Origin: CAWIMX01 sp963837345
GTDB taxonomy: Bacteria > Acidobacteriota > Vicinamibacteria > Vicinamibacterales > CAVVIG01
DNA length: 64,000 nt
Direction of reading: 5' to 3'
Assembly: GCA_963837345.1 (NCBI GenBank)
Contig: CAWIMX010000001.1
Span: forward strand, 2,046,001-2,110,000
Made by a program: the position numbers and the translations under genes. Positions 26,539-35,323 of this stretch are shown here, in pieces (positions within the stretch are counted from its first letter, which is position 1; every line of letters starts with the position of its first letter). The notes beneath the pieces are model-generated. The model did no database searches and was not told the origin of the DNA. It saw only the letters and a program-made list of their open reading frames with translations.

Positions 26539-26667
26539 GAGTCCTCGCTGTCGTGGGTGTCTGCAAGAAGCAGGGCATCCAAGCACGAGCGGCCCGGCTG
26601 AGTCCGTCGGAGCACGACCGTATGTGTCTGCCGTCGACAGTTCATCCATAACATATTGCACTGCTTT

Positions 26668-26679
26668 GGTTTCTAAACC
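26668..26679. promoter_or_regulatory. Palindrome GGTTT-CT-AAACC in the Crp promoter region
   Basis: Perfect five-base arms in the AT-richer gap between the Crp-family gene and the divergent 70-residue gene. It overlaps the expected -35 region of the Crp gene. Candidate autoregulatory operator. Confidence 0.35.
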
Positions 26680-26746
26680 GATTTTGGTACTGTGTAGCCA
26701 CCTGCCGGGCGTGGCCTGGCCTGGGCTGCGAGGCACGCTTCGGGGG

Positions 26747-26959
26747 ATGAGAATCAGGCTGATACGCAAGCTGGCCGACACGATCGACGGGGTCGATCTC
26801 GCGCGCCGCAAAGCGGGCGAGGTGTTCGAACTCCCGGACGCAGACGCACGAATGCTGGTGGCCGAAGGATGGGCCGTACCGATTCGCTGCGACGATCCGA
26901 GCGACGTCGACCCCACGCCCCGACGTCGCTCGTCCGACCGCGGCGCGAGCGATCGCTGA
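26747..26959 (+). CDS. Conserved small protein of unknown function, divergent from Crp
   Basis: 70 residues: MRIRLIRKLADTIDGVDLAR, then KAGEVFELPDADARMLVAEG and WAVPI, followed by a charged disordered tail. Small proteins of this pattern occur beside Crp/Fnr genes in Acidobacteriota as I recall; no function is known to me. The ATG follows a GGGGG ribosome-site-like run. Divergent gene order suggests control by the neighbouring Crp. Confidence 0.6.
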   Translation: MRIRLIRKLADTIDGVDLARRKAGEVFELPDADARMLVAEGWAVPIRCDDPSDVDPTPRRRSSDRGASDR

Positions 26960-27033
26960 ACGCGTTCTGTCCTTCCGCCCCTTCCCCTCATCCGGTCACC
27001 ACGCGTGCGGCTGTCACGCGAGGAGCCGACTCA

Positions 27034-27045
27034 TTTGAGTTCAAA
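27034..27045. promoter_or_regulatory. Palindrome TTTGA-GT-TCAAA upstream of the DUF6496 gene
   Basis: Perfect five-base arms, 110 bases before the ATG at 27155. The same layout (TTTGA, two bases, TCAAA) recurs at 42745-42756 in another promoter region, so it may be a common operator. Confidence 0.4.
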
Positions 27046-27154
27046 CTGTCTTGGACGCCGGCTGCCTGCAGCCGTTCAAAGGTCGAGCTCCCGGTGGCGT
27101 GGGCCTTGCTACACAGGTGAGCACCCGAGCGTGTCTCGAAGCCGAGGAGGGCCC

Positions 27155-27352
27155 ATGGCGAAGTACGGCGAGAAGGCCAAGCGGAAGGTGGCTCGCGCGA
27201 TGCGCAAGCGGAAGCATGGCACGTTGAAGAGCGGATCGGGGCGGACGGTCAAGAGCCGCAGGCAGGCCGTGGCGATCGGCCTCTCCGAAGCGCGCCGCGC
27301 CGGCGGCAAGGTGCCGCGCAAGGCGTCGCGATCGCGCGCGAAAAAGCGCTAG
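27155..27352 (+). CDS. DUF6496 small basic protein
   Basis: 65 residues, strongly basic: MAKYGEKAKRKVARAMRKRK, GTLKSGSGRTVKSRRQAVAI, GLSEARRAGGKVPRKASRSR. Matches the DUF6496 pattern, found in many soil bacteria, function unknown; the composition suggests nucleic-acid binding. Clear ribosome site GAGGAG before the ATG. Its TAG stop shares the CTAG palindrome with the stop of the convergent kinase. Confidence 0.85.
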   Translation: MAKYGEKAKRKVARAMRKRKHGTLKSGSGRTVKSRRQAVAIGLSEARRAGGKVPRKASRSRAKKR

Positions 27353-30300
27353 GAGAGGGCCGGCAGGCGTCGGGCGAGGGCGGACACCGCGATCACGAGC
27401 TCGATCGCGTTCACCGGTTTCGGAATGTGCATCTGGAACCCACTGGCGAGCGCGCTGATGCGATCCTCGGCGCGCGCATAGGCCGTGAGCGCGGCTGCGG
27501 GCATCCGGTTGGCCGGCTCCGGGAGGCCGTCTCGCACCTGCCGAATCAATTCGAGCCCGTCCATGCGCGGCATGCCGATGTCGGCCAGGAGCACATCGTG
27601 GCGGCCGTGGTGCAGTTCGTCGAGCGCTTCGCGCGCGGAGCCTGCGGTCGTCACGGTCGCGCCGGCGTTCTGGAGGACGGTGCGCAGCACGTCCAGGGCG
27701 TCCTCCTCGTCGTCGACGGCGAGCACCCGGATGCCGTCGAGGCGGCGAAGCGGCGCGATCGCATCCCGCTCGCGGACGGTCCGGGCGCGCGGCCGCGGCT
27801 CCTCGACCGACATGGCGGGCAGCTGCACGCGGAAGGTCGCACCTTGTGCCTGTCCGCCGCTCGACACCGAGATGCCGCCACCGTGAAGCTGAACCAGCTC
27901 GCGGACGATCGCCAGCCCGAGGCCGAGACCGCCTTGATCGCGGGAGAAACGGCTGTCGGCTTGACGGAAGCGTTCGAAGATGTGTGGGAGAAACTCGGGA
28001 TCGATGCCGCGTCCCGTGTCGCAGACCGACAGCTGAACGGATCCGTCCATGCTCTCGAGGCCCACCTGCACGCGGCCGCCGCGCGGCGTGAACTTCACGG
28101 CGTTCGAGAGCAGATTCCAGGCGACCTGCTGCAGCCGATCCGGATCACCCGAGACCGGCGGCACGGCACCGACCGTCGGCATCTCGATCGCGACGCCCCT
28201 GGCATCGGCGGCCGGCTGTACGGTGGCGACCGCGTCGGCCAGAATCGACGCGAGGTCGACCGGTTCGACCTTCAGGCGCAGCTTTCCGGCCGTGATGCGT
28301 GAAATGTCGAGCACGTCTTCGATGATCTGCCTGAGCGTTTCTCCGTTCCGGAGGAGGACCGACAGCGCGTGCGCGCGGCGCTCCGGACTGAGCATGCCCA
28401 TCTCGAGCATCTGCGCGTACCCGAGAATCGCGTTGAGCGGCGTGCGCAACTCGTGCGAGAGCGTGGCCAGGAACTCGTCCTTGACGCGATTGGCGTCGCT
28501 CGCCCGCTGATACGCGCGGGCGGTGTCGATGGCGAGCGCCGCGCGAGCGGCCACACTCTGCGCGAACAGCAGATCCTCCGCCGTGTAGTGCCGCCCGGAT
28601 CCGGTTTGCGCGAATGTCAAGGCGCCGATCGTGCCGCTCGGCGTGACGAGCGGCACACAGATGTACGAGGTGATCGCCAGCCCTTCCTCCGAAATCGCTT
28701 CGAGCAACACGGGCCGGCCGGTACGCACCACGCCGGCGGGTCCCTCGTCATTCGCCGCGTCGGCGGGGTAGCGGCGCCTGAGCTCGGCGGCGGCGTCGGG
28801 ACCAGCGCTCTCGACGTGGGCCATGGCCAGCCGCTCCATGTTGCCCTCCGCGTTGACGATGTCGACCGCGCACCAGTCGGCGACGACGGGCACGGCCAGC
28901 TGGGCGACGGCAGCGAGCGTGTGTTCGTAGTCGAGCGACCGCGAGAGCACGGCCGAGGCGTCGGCCAGGAACACCGCGCGGCGGCTGGCCGCCTCCGCGA
29001 CCTGCCGCTGGATGCGCTGGCGATCGTAGAGCGCCGCGGTGGTGAGCGCCACAGCCACGAGATTGGCGAGCGTCTGCGCCGTTTCGACTTCGACGCGTCG
29101 AAAGACATGGGCGGCGCGATAGTAGAACACGAGCGTGCCGCTGCGGTCCGTCCGCGGCCCCATCGGACACACCAGCATCGAGGCGATGCCCTCGCGCTCG
29201 TACGCTTCGCGCTGCCGATCGAGCAGCGGCAGGGCGGTGACATCGTCAGCCACCAGCGGCTGGTCCAGCACGTCGGCTGAAGCCGCGGCGGCCGCCGCGT
29301 CGAGCGGCTCGACCACGCGATTCGCGAAGTCGTCGGACAGCCCCGACGAGTCGGCGATTCGCCAGGAGCCCGGCTCGTCCCCCGCCTGCCAGATCGCGTG
29401 GCCGTCGGCCTGGACCAATCGACGGGCAATCCCGAGCGCCACCGCCCGCACGCTCACGGCGTCGGGCGCGCCCAGCAGCGACGCCGACGCCTCCACCAGC
29501 AGGGCGAGCCGGGCGTGCAAGTCGGCGAGCTCCGCCTCGTTCGCCTTGCGTGGCGAGATGTCTCGCGCGATCTTCGAGGCTCCGACGATGGCGCCCGAGG
29601 CGTGGCGCACCGGTGAAACCGTGAGGGCGATGTCCACGAGCGTGCCGTCCTTGCGGCGGCGCACGGTCTCGAGCTCGACGCCCTTCCCGGCGCGGATGTG
29701 GTCGAGCACCATGTCCTCTTCGGCCAGTCGATCGGCAGGCACGATGAGGGTGATCGATCGGCCGATCGCCTCAGCCGCGGGATAGCCGAAGATCCGCTCC
29801 GCCCCGCGATTCCAGGACCTGATCGTGCCGTTCAGGTCCTTGCTCACGATCGCGTCGTGCGACGACTCCACGATCGCCGCCAGCCGCCCGGAAATGCGAA
29901 CCGACTGTTCCACGACGTCGAGCTGGGCGGCATGGCTTTCTGCAGCCGCTGCCTGCGCCAGCAGGTTGTCGACCGCGAACGCGGTCTGCGCCGCGAAGAG
30001 CGTGGCCAGCTGCATGTCCTCGTGCGAGGGAGCCTGCGGCCGATCGAAATACAGCATGAACTTGCCGATGACGCCCCCGCCGCTCACGAGTGGCACGAAC
30101 GCGAGCGAGGCGATGCCTTCGGCACGAAGGCTCGCGAGGAGCGGAGCGAGCTCGGGGGCCCGCGTCACATCGGGCACCACGATCGGCTCTGCGCCCGCCT
30201 GCCGCCGCGACCAGGGCGTATGGCCTTCAACCGCCTGGCGGTAGGCGTCCGAGAGACCCCGCCACGCCTTGAAGCGCATGACGCCGTCCGGATCGAAGAG

Positions 30301-30447
30301 CAGAAAGGCGGCGCGATCGACGTGCAGCCCCCGGTCGATGGCGTCGAGCGCGGCATCGAAGACCTGATCGAGGCGAGTGGAGGAGCCGATCGCCCGTGCG
30401 AGATCGAGACAGGTCGCCAGCCGCGAGAACTCCGTCGCCGGATTCAT
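27349..30447 (-). CDS. Hybrid sensor histidine kinase (GAF-PAS-GAF-GAF-HK-REC)
   Basis: 1032 residues, no membrane segment, so cytoplasmic. Order: GAF (about 20-170), PAS (about 190-310, DAIVSKDLNGTIRSWNRGAE), two further GAF domains (about 330-640), H-box (FLATLSHELRTPLNAILGYA), ATPase N/G boxes (NLLSNAVKFTPRGG, DTGRGIDPEFL, GLGLGLAIV), and a C-terminal receiver (VLAVDDEEDALDVL, DVLLADIGMPRMDGLE, HIPKPVN). It probably senses several small ligands or light/redox state through the GAF/PAS domains. The start at 30447 opens the first GAF domain. It is divergent from the frameshifted HTH gene. Confidence 0.88.
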   Translation of the reverse strand: MNPATEFSRLATCLDLARAIGSSTRLDQVFDAALDAIDRGLHVDRAAFLLFDPDGVMRFKAWRGLSDAYRQAVEGHTPWSRRQAGAEPIVVPDVTRAPELAPLLASLRAEGIASLAFVPLVSGGGVIGKFMLYFDRPQAPSHEDMQLATLFAAQTAFAVDNLLAQAAAAESHAAQLDVVEQSVRISGRLAAIVESSHDAIVSKDLNGTIRSWNRGAERIFGYPAAEAIGRSITLIVPADRLAEEDMVLDHIRAGKGVELETVRRRKDGTLVDIALTVSPVRHASGAIVGASKIARDISPRKANEAELADLHARLALLVEASASLLGAPDAVSVRAVALGIARRLVQADGHAIWQAGDEPGSWRIADSSGLSDDFANRVVEPLDAAAAAASADVLDQPLVADDVTALPLLDRQREAYEREGIASMLVCPMGPRTDRSGTLVFYYRAAHVFRRVEVETAQTLANLVAVALTTAALYDRQRIQRQVAEAASRRAVFLADASAVLSRSLDYEHTLAAVAQLAVPVVADWCAVDIVNAEGNMERLAMAHVESAGPDAAAELRRRYPADAANDEGPAGVVRTGRPVLLEAISEEGLAITSYICVPLVTPSGTIGALTFAQTGSGRHYTAEDLLFAQSVAARAALAIDTARAYQRASDANRVKDEFLATLSHELRTPLNAILGYAQMLEMGMLSPERRAHALSVLLRNGETLRQIIEDVLDISRITAGKLRLKVEPVDLASILADAVATVQPAADARGVAIEMPTVGAVPPVSGDPDRLQQVAWNLLSNAVKFTPRGGRVQVGLESMDGSVQLSVCDTGRGIDPEFLPHIFERFRQADSRFSRDQGGLGLGLAIVRELVQLHGGGISVSSGGQAQGATFRVQLPAMSVEEPRPRARTVRERDAIAPLRRLDGIRVLAVDDEEDALDVLRTVLQNAGATVTTAGSAREALDELHHGRHDVLLADIGMPRMDGLELIRQVRDGLPEPANRMPAAALTAYARAEDRISALASGFQMHIPKPVNAIELVIAVSALARRLPALS

Positions 30448-30689
30448 CGGGACTATTGATAGCGGCTTGGCAAAGGGAAGGCAAGCCGCATCGCCGCAAT
30501 GGCTGAGGTGTTGTACGGTTTGCCGCGCTCGCTTGGTAAAGGGTGCCACGAGGCATCGCGCCGCGATGAACCCGAGGCGGCGAACATCGGCCGGTGGCGC
30601 GCCGCTCGGGCGCGGGCGATGGCAGGCGTCGTGCAGGGGCCGAGAGACCTGAGTCGCATGCGCCAACGATCGTCTCCAGAGAGGATGTC

Positions 30690-31011
30690 ATGAGCAGCGC
30701 CGCGCCCAACTGCACGTTCGACGCGACCCATCCGCCCACGCAATTGCCGATCGCGCAGCCAGACGGCGCGGATCGGCAGGCCCTCCTGCGCCGCGTCCGC
30801 AGCGAGTACCGAGGAGATGCCGGGTCTGACCCTGACGCTGCCGCAGGCCGCGCTCCTGTTCGGCCTCACCAGAGACGGGTGCGCGCGCGTGCTGGGCGCG
30901 CTCGTCGAAGAGCGGTTTCTGCGTCGGACGGAAACGGGCCGCTTCATGATGGCGACGATGTCGCCGGCGGCCTGCGGCTCGCGAAAGGGGATCGTCAGTG
31001 GGGGGCGCTGA
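30690..31011 (+). pseudogene. Small winged-helix-like HTH gene broken by a one-base insertion
   Basis: From an ATG at 30690 with a strong AGAGAGG ribosome site, the frame reads through a segment ending ALLRRVRSEYR at about 30812. The expected continuation EMPGLTLTLPQAALLFGL, with GCARVLGALVEERFLRRTET, is in the next frame, from 30814 on, to the stop at 31011. Joining the frames needs removal of one G in GAGGAG at 30811-30816. The joined protein (about 106 residues) matches a small HTH family I recognise from Acidobacteriota and Proteobacteria. A real mutation, an assembly error or frameshifting are all possible. The stop abuts that of the convergent receiver gene (TGATCA). Confidence 0.65.
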
Positions 31012-31407
31012 TCACGCGGCGACCGAGCCGTTCAGCAGCAGTGTCGCGGCCTCGACCAGGCCTTTGGGCGAGAAGGGCTTGTCGAGAAACGCCTCGTTCT
31101 CCCACAAGAGCGGCCAATCGTCGAACAGCTCGTCGGTATACCCGCTCACGTAGAGGACTTTCAGGTCGGGGTTGGCCGCCCGGAAGCGCCGCGCCATCTC
31201 GTTGCCTCCGAGCTGCGGCATCCGGAGGTCGGCCATCAACAGATCGATGTGCGTGCCCCTGTCGAGCTGCTGCAACGCTTCGAATCCGTTGGCCGCTTCG
31301 AGCACCTCGAAGCCGCCGCCTTCGAGCACGCGGCGAGCCACTCGGCGGATGGGCTGCTCGTCGTCGACAACCAGCACCACGGGGCGCTGCGGTTGATGGG
31401 TGGCCAT
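31012..31407 (-). CDS. Single-domain response regulator (CheY-like)
   Basis: 131 residues, receiver only. Acidic pocket VVDDE, phospho-acceptor Asp in LLMADLRMP, Thr/Ser in VLYVSGYTDE, lysine in FLDKPFSPKGL. The SGYTDE/DKPF signature is the type fused to or paired with hybrid histidine kinases, so it could serve the large kinase at 27349, which lies beyond the frameshifted gene. No output domain. Confidence 0.9.
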   Translation of the reverse strand: MATHQPQRPVVLVVDDEQPIRRVARRVLEGGGFEVLEAANGFEALQQLDRGTHIDLLMADLRMPQLGGNEMARRFRAANPDLKVLYVSGYTDELFDDWPLLWENEAFLDKPFSPKGLVEAATLLLNGSVAA

Positions 31408-31441
31408 GGCTAATGCTCCTCGATTCGGCGTTGGCGGTCGC

Positions 31442-31930
31442 TTACTGCAGACGGTTCACGACGCGCGCGTTGTTGGCAGCGACGGTCGCCATCACACTGT
31501 TGGCGAGAACCATTGTCACGATCGCGCCAGCCTTGTTCTTCTTCCACATCCGCTCGGCCAGCACGATGGGCACGACGGTGCCGACGGCCTTCAAGGTCCA
31601 CAGTCCCGCGCTCCCGCCCTGCATCAGCGGATTGGCTTCGCGGGCGCCGGCCGAGAGGCCCTGCCTGGTGGTGTAGGCGTCCAGCGCCTCGGTGATCGCA
31701 AGGCTGATGTAGAGCGCCGGCAGCGCGGCCGGACGCTTCGCAAAGGGAGCCGGCTCGGCGACGGTGAGCGTCAATGTCCGGGCGCGTGCCGCGCCGAGAG
31801 CCGGAACCGCAAATTCGCCGGCCGCCGCCAGCGCGGGGGCTGCCGCGTTTGCCTCGGCCGCGTATGCCGGCCGACCGAGGGTGCCAATCGCCAGCGTGGC
31901 GAGGAGGAGGATGGCAGCGTGGCGAATCAT
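31442..31930 (-). CDS. DUF5658-like membrane protein with signal peptide
   Basis: 162 residues from the ATG at 31930. Signal peptide (IRHAAILLLATLAIGTLGRP-AYA), then a region with LYISLAITEALDAYTTRQGL and AREANPLMQ, and two more hydrophobic stretches (LKAVGTVVPIVLAE; AIVTMVLANSVMATVAANNA). The LDAYxT...EANPLM pattern is that of DUF5658 proteins; no function is known. Divergent from the sulfation operon across an operator-rich gap. Confidence 0.65.
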   Translation of the reverse strand: MIRHAAILLLATLAIGTLGRPAYAAEANAAAPALAAAGEFAVPALGAARARTLTLTVAEPAPFAKRPAALPALYISLAITEALDAYTTRQGLSAGAREANPLMQGGSAGLWTLKAVGTVVPIVLAERMWKKNKAGAIVTMVLANSVMATVAANNARVVNRLQ

Positions 31931-31979
31931 TGGTCCGGCTCCCGGAAAATCTTCGGTGCGACATTGCACCGGATGTCCT

Positions 31980-32057
31980 CCTTAGAGCCAGGACCGTGCC
32001 GTCGTGACTGATTTGGCTAACTAACGACCTTAGAGTCAGTTAACGCATCTAACTGAC
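31980..32057. promoter_or_regulatory. Operator-like repeats between DUF5658 gene and the sulfation operon
   Basis: CCTTAGAGCCAG at 31980-31991 recurs as CCTTAGAGTCAG at 32028-32039 (48 bases apart). The second copy overlaps a perfect inverted repeat GTCAGTTA-N7-TAACTGAC at 32035-32057. This divergent gap is noticeably AT-richer than its surroundings. Likely binding site of a dimeric regulator; which one is unknown. Confidence 0.45.
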
Positions 32058-32164
32058 CTGTGCGAGGGTGTGCGGAAGCCGTGCGCCCGGTGTGCGCCGA
32101 GGCCTGCGCACAGGGGTGGGCGGTTAAGGCGGGCCTCCCGGCGGGCCGATAGGACGAGCGGCTC

Positions 32165-33619
32165 ATGAAAGAGGTTGTCAGCCGCCTGTGGCGCAGATCA
32201 TGGGTGTGGCTGCTCGCGGGTGGGATGGTCGCCTACGCCGTGACTCCGCCCGCCTTCGCCCTCGACGACGCCTACATATCGCTGCACAGCGCGCGCGTTC
32301 TGCTGCAGGGCGCCGATCCGGCGTTTGGAGCGCCCGCGCTCGTGGGCGCCACCAGCCCGCCGTTCGTCGCGCTGCTGACGGCATTGCTCATCGCCCACCT
32401 TCCCGCCGTCCGGCTCGCCACGGCTCTGGGGCTGGTCGCATTCGTCGCGGGCCTGTGGACGCTCGGCCGGTCGGTCGGGCTGAGCGTCGCGCGCGTCACG
32501 ACAATCATCGCGCTGGTGCTCGTCTCCGGCTTCGTGTTTCTCAACCTGCGGAACGGACTCGAAACAGGCTGGGCCCTCGCCTCCGTGGCGTGGTTGATCG
32601 TGTTCGCGGTTCGCGAGGATCGCCTGCGTCTGGCCGTGCTCGCCGGACTGCTCCCGGCGATTCGTCCCGACCTCGCGCCGACGGCGGCGCTGGCGCTTCT
32701 CTACGGCATGCGATCGCGATCGTGGGGCGAGCGCGCGCGCATGGTGGGCATCGCCGGGTGCGTGGCGGCGCCCTGGTTCCTGTGGGTGCGCCTGGACACG
32801 GGCGCGTGGCTGCCGCAGACCATGCGTGCGAAGCAATACTGGTTCGCGGAGGGCTGCCAGCCGGCGCCGGAGCGCGTCGCCATGGCGCTCGGCGCGCTCG
32901 CCGACGTCGGATCGCAGTTGCTGCCGTTCGTCCTCGCGCTGCCGTGGCTGTGGCGCGCCGGGATCGGACGAATCGGCCTGCTGTCGATGGCGGTGACGCT
33001 CGCCGCCTACGTGTGGCTGTTTCCGGGCGGGCTGTACCACAACTACTACCGCTATCCGTATGTGTTCCTGCTTCCATGGGGCGCCCTGGGATTCATGGTG
33101 CTCAGCCACCGCATCAATCCGCCGTGGATCTCGATCGCGCTCACCGTGGTGGCGACGGCCTATGTCTGGCAGCTCCACCTCTGGCCGGAGGCCTTCTCGT
33201 GGCATGCAGGCACGGCGGCCGAACTGCGCGACGCCGCCGTCTGGGTCGACGCGCACGTGCCCGAATCGGCGGTGGTGCTCGTGCACGACGCCGGCGCGAT
33301 GTCGGAGTTCGGACACCACCGCCTGGTCGACATGGTCGGCCTGAAGACGCCGAGCAGCATCGCGTCTCACGAGCGATACACCTGGCCCAGCTGCGGAACG
33401 GACCGGATTCGAGCCATCAGCGAGATCGCCCGCCGCTCAGGCGCCTCCTACCTGGTCGTCATCGCCGACTGGGCCCGCATCTTCCGAATTCCCACAGGGC
33501 TGCGCGGAGCCGGATTCGATCTCGCGACGGTGCGAATTCCCCCGGATCGCGACGAAGGCTACTACGTGTTCTCCCTGGCCGATTCCGCACCGCGTGCATC
33601 CACCGATTCCGGGCGCTGA
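32165..33619 (+). CDS. Polytopic membrane glycosyltransferase-like protein (GT39/ArnT type)
   Basis: 484 residues with about ten membrane helices and a C-terminal soluble domain. The first luminal loop has the acidic pair FALDDAYISLHSARVL, which matches the Asp-Asp/Glu catalytic loop of ArnT/PMT-like C-type glycosyltransferases. It probably moves a sugar from an isoprenoid-phosphate donor to a periplasmic acceptor (inference). First gene of the run leading to the sulfotransferase genes, though 79 bases separate it from the next. Confidence 0.7.
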   Translation: MKEVVSRLWRRSWVWLLAGGMVAYAVTPPAFALDDAYISLHSARVLLQGADPAFGAPALVGATSPPFVALLTALLIAHLPAVRLATALGLVAFVAGLWTLGRSVGLSVARVTTIIALVLVSGFVFLNLRNGLETGWALASVAWLIVFAVREDRLRLAVLAGLLPAIRPDLAPTAALALLYGMRSRSWGERARMVGIAGCVAAPWFLWVRLDTGAWLPQTMRAKQYWFAEGCQPAPERVAMALGALADVGSQLLPFVLALPWLWRAGIGRIGLLSMAVTLAAYVWLFPGGLYHNYYRYPYVFLLPWGALGFMVLSHRINPPWISIALTVVATAYVWQLHLWPEAFSWHAGTAAELRDAAVWVDAHVPESAVVLVHDAGAMSEFGHHRLVDMVGLKTPSSIASHERYTWPSCGTDRIRAISEIARRSGASYLVVIADWARIFRIPTGLRGAGFDLATVRIPPDRDEGYYVFSLADSAPRASTDSGR

Positions 33620-33668
33620 GCGGGGCGCGGACCCCAGGGACCGCCGATCCAGCCCCGGCTTAAGGTGC

Positions 33669-33684
33669 CGGCCGACATCGGCCG
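33669..33684. promoter_or_regulatory. Perfect 16-base palindrome before the arylsulfotransferase gene
   Basis: CGGCCGA-CA-TCGGCCG, centred 22 bases before the ATG at 33699. It could be an operator or an intercistronic hairpin. GC-rich palindromes of this size can arise by chance in this genome. Confidence 0.3.
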
Positions 33685-33698
33685 ATACGAGAGAGCGG

Positions 33699-35102
33699 AT
33701 GATGCGCCCGCCGAAGCCGTCGCGATCGGAGCGGATCGACGTGTCGAGGATCCTGTTCGTCCTCGTGGTGTCGCTGACCGCCCTCGGGGCGACGTTCAGC
33801 GCCGGCGTGCGCGCCGGCGACCGGAAGACGGCGGCGTACTTTCTCGTCGAAGACCTCAAGGACACGATCGCGGCGTCGCTCCGGCTGACCGCCGAGGAAG
33901 CCCCGAACATCGCGGGGACCCGACCGATTCACTTCCTGCAGCCCGTTCGCTATTCCGGTGACGGGGTGACGGTGAACGCCACATCGGCCGATCAGCGCGA
34001 TCTGATACTGCTGGCGGGATTCTTCGACGGCAACAACGAACTGCGATTGATCCGACGCAACGGCGACGTCGTCGCGCGCTGGCCGGTCCCGTACCACCGC
34101 CTGTTTCCCAACACCGATTTCTTTCCCTCGGGGCAGGCGCCACACACGGACTGGAACATCGAAACACACGGAGCCCTCGCGCTGCCGGACGGCTCAGTCG
34201 TCTTCAACTTCGAATACGGCGGAACTGCGAAGCTCGATCGCTGCAATCAGGTGGTGTGGACCATCCGGCGACAGACCCATCATTCGATCGAGCGGTCCGA
34301 GCGCGGCGGATTCCTCATCCCGGCGCGTCGCTGGGTCGTCGGAGAGTCCGCGTATCCACCGTTCGAAACCCCGTTCCGCGAAGACAGCGTGATGCGAGTT
34401 TCCGACGACGGCGAGATCCTGTCGGAGTTCTCGGTCGTGAAGCTGTTGTACAGCCATCTCGAAGCCGTGCTCACGGCGACCGGAAGCTGGTTCGAACCGG
34501 GGATGTCCTGGGACGAGGAGATCCTGCACCTGAACAAGGTCGACGAGCTCCCGCGCGAGCTGGCGGCCGAGTTTCCGATGTTCAACGCCGGCGATCTCGT
34601 GCTCTCGGTGCGGGAGCTCAACCTCGTGATGGTCGTGGACCCGACGGGCTCGACCGTGAAATGGTGGCAGATTGGCCCGTGGCTGCGGCAGCACGATCCG
34701 CACTTCGCGCCGGGGGGCCGGATCGTCCTCTTCAACAACAACATCTTCTGGAACGTCGTGACCGACGCGAACAAGCGGACGTCGCCCGGGACGCCGCTGG
34801 TGTCGGACGTGCTGGCCGTGGATCCCGTCAGTCGACAGACCACGCGTCTGTACGGCGGAACGCCGGATCAGCAGATGTTGTCGGTGATCCGGGGGAAGGT
34901 CTCCGTGACGCCCGCCGGCGGGTTGCTGATCACGGAACCGGACGGGGGCAGCGTTCGCGAGGTCGCTGCCGACGGCACCGTCGTGTGGCAGTACATCAAC
35001 CGCTACGATTCGGAGGACGTCGCCCAGATCACCCAGGCCCGCCTCTATCCGGCCGACTACTTCAACTTCGACACGGGAGCGTGGACGTGCGAAAGCCGCT
35101 GA
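33699..35102 (+). CDS. Arylsulfotransferase (ASST) family protein
   Basis: 467 residues. One N-terminal hydrophobic segment (SRILFVLVVSLTALGATFSAG) acts as signal or anchor. The rest is a six-bladed propeller with the family's conserved histidines: HTDWNIETHGALALPDGSVV, QTHHSIERSERGGFLIPARR, and EEILHLNKVDELP, ending LLITEPDGGSVREVAADGTV-VWQYINRY. Family enzymes transfer sulfate between aryl esters in the periplasm without PAPS. A ribosome site GAGAG precedes the ATG. The stop overlaps the start of the next gene (TGATG). Confidence 0.82.
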   Translation: MMRPPKPSRSERIDVSRILFVLVVSLTALGATFSAGVRAGDRKTAAYFLVEDLKDTIAASLRLTAEEAPNIAGTRPIHFLQPVRYSGDGVTVNATSADQRDLILLAGFFDGNNELRLIRRNGDVVARWPVPYHRLFPNTDFFPSGQAPHTDWNIETHGALALPDGSVVFNFEYGGTAKLDRCNQVVWTIRRQTHHSIERSERGGFLIPARRWVVGESAYPPFETPFREDSVMRVSDDGEILSEFSVVKLLYSHLEAVLTATGSWFEPGMSWDEEILHLNKVDELPRELAAEFPMFNAGDLVLSVRELNLVMVVDPTGSTVKWWQIGPWLRQHDPHFAPGGRIVLFNNNIFWNVVTDANKRTSPGTPLVSDVLAVDPVSRQTTRLYGGTPDQQMLSVIRGKVSVTPAGGLLITEPDGGSVREVAADGTVVWQYINRYDSEDVAQITQARLYPADYFNFDTGAWTCESR

Positions 35103-35323
35103 TGGGACTCCTGCTCGTCATCGTGTGGATCCTGGCGACCGCGGCCCCCGCACGGGCCTACATCGGCCCGGGCGCCGGCATCAGCGTGATCGGGACGGCC
35201 GTGGCGTTCGTCGGCGCCGTGTTCTTCGCCCTCGTCGGCTTCGTGTGGTATCCGATCAAGCGCCTGCTGGCCTTCCTCCGCCGCGGCCGCTCCCAGGACG
35301 ACGAGCCGCAAACCTCGCTGTGA
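35087..35323 (+). CDS. Small membrane protein with YIGPGAG motif
   Basis: About 78 residues: hydrophobic LLLVIVWILATAAPARA, then YIGPGAGISVIGTAVAFVGA, a second membrane helix and FVWYPIKRLLAFLRRGRS. Small proteins with this pattern are often encoded beside glycan-modifying genes in my recollection; no function is known. The GTG at 35087 with upstream GGGAG is assumed; the ATG at 35102 overlapping the ASST stop is the alternative. Its stop overlaps the next GTG start (GTGA). Confidence 0.65.
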   Translation: MRKPLMGLLLVIVWILATAAPARAYIGPGAGISVIGTAVAFVGAVFFALVGFVWYPIKRLLAFLRRGRSQDDEPQTSL

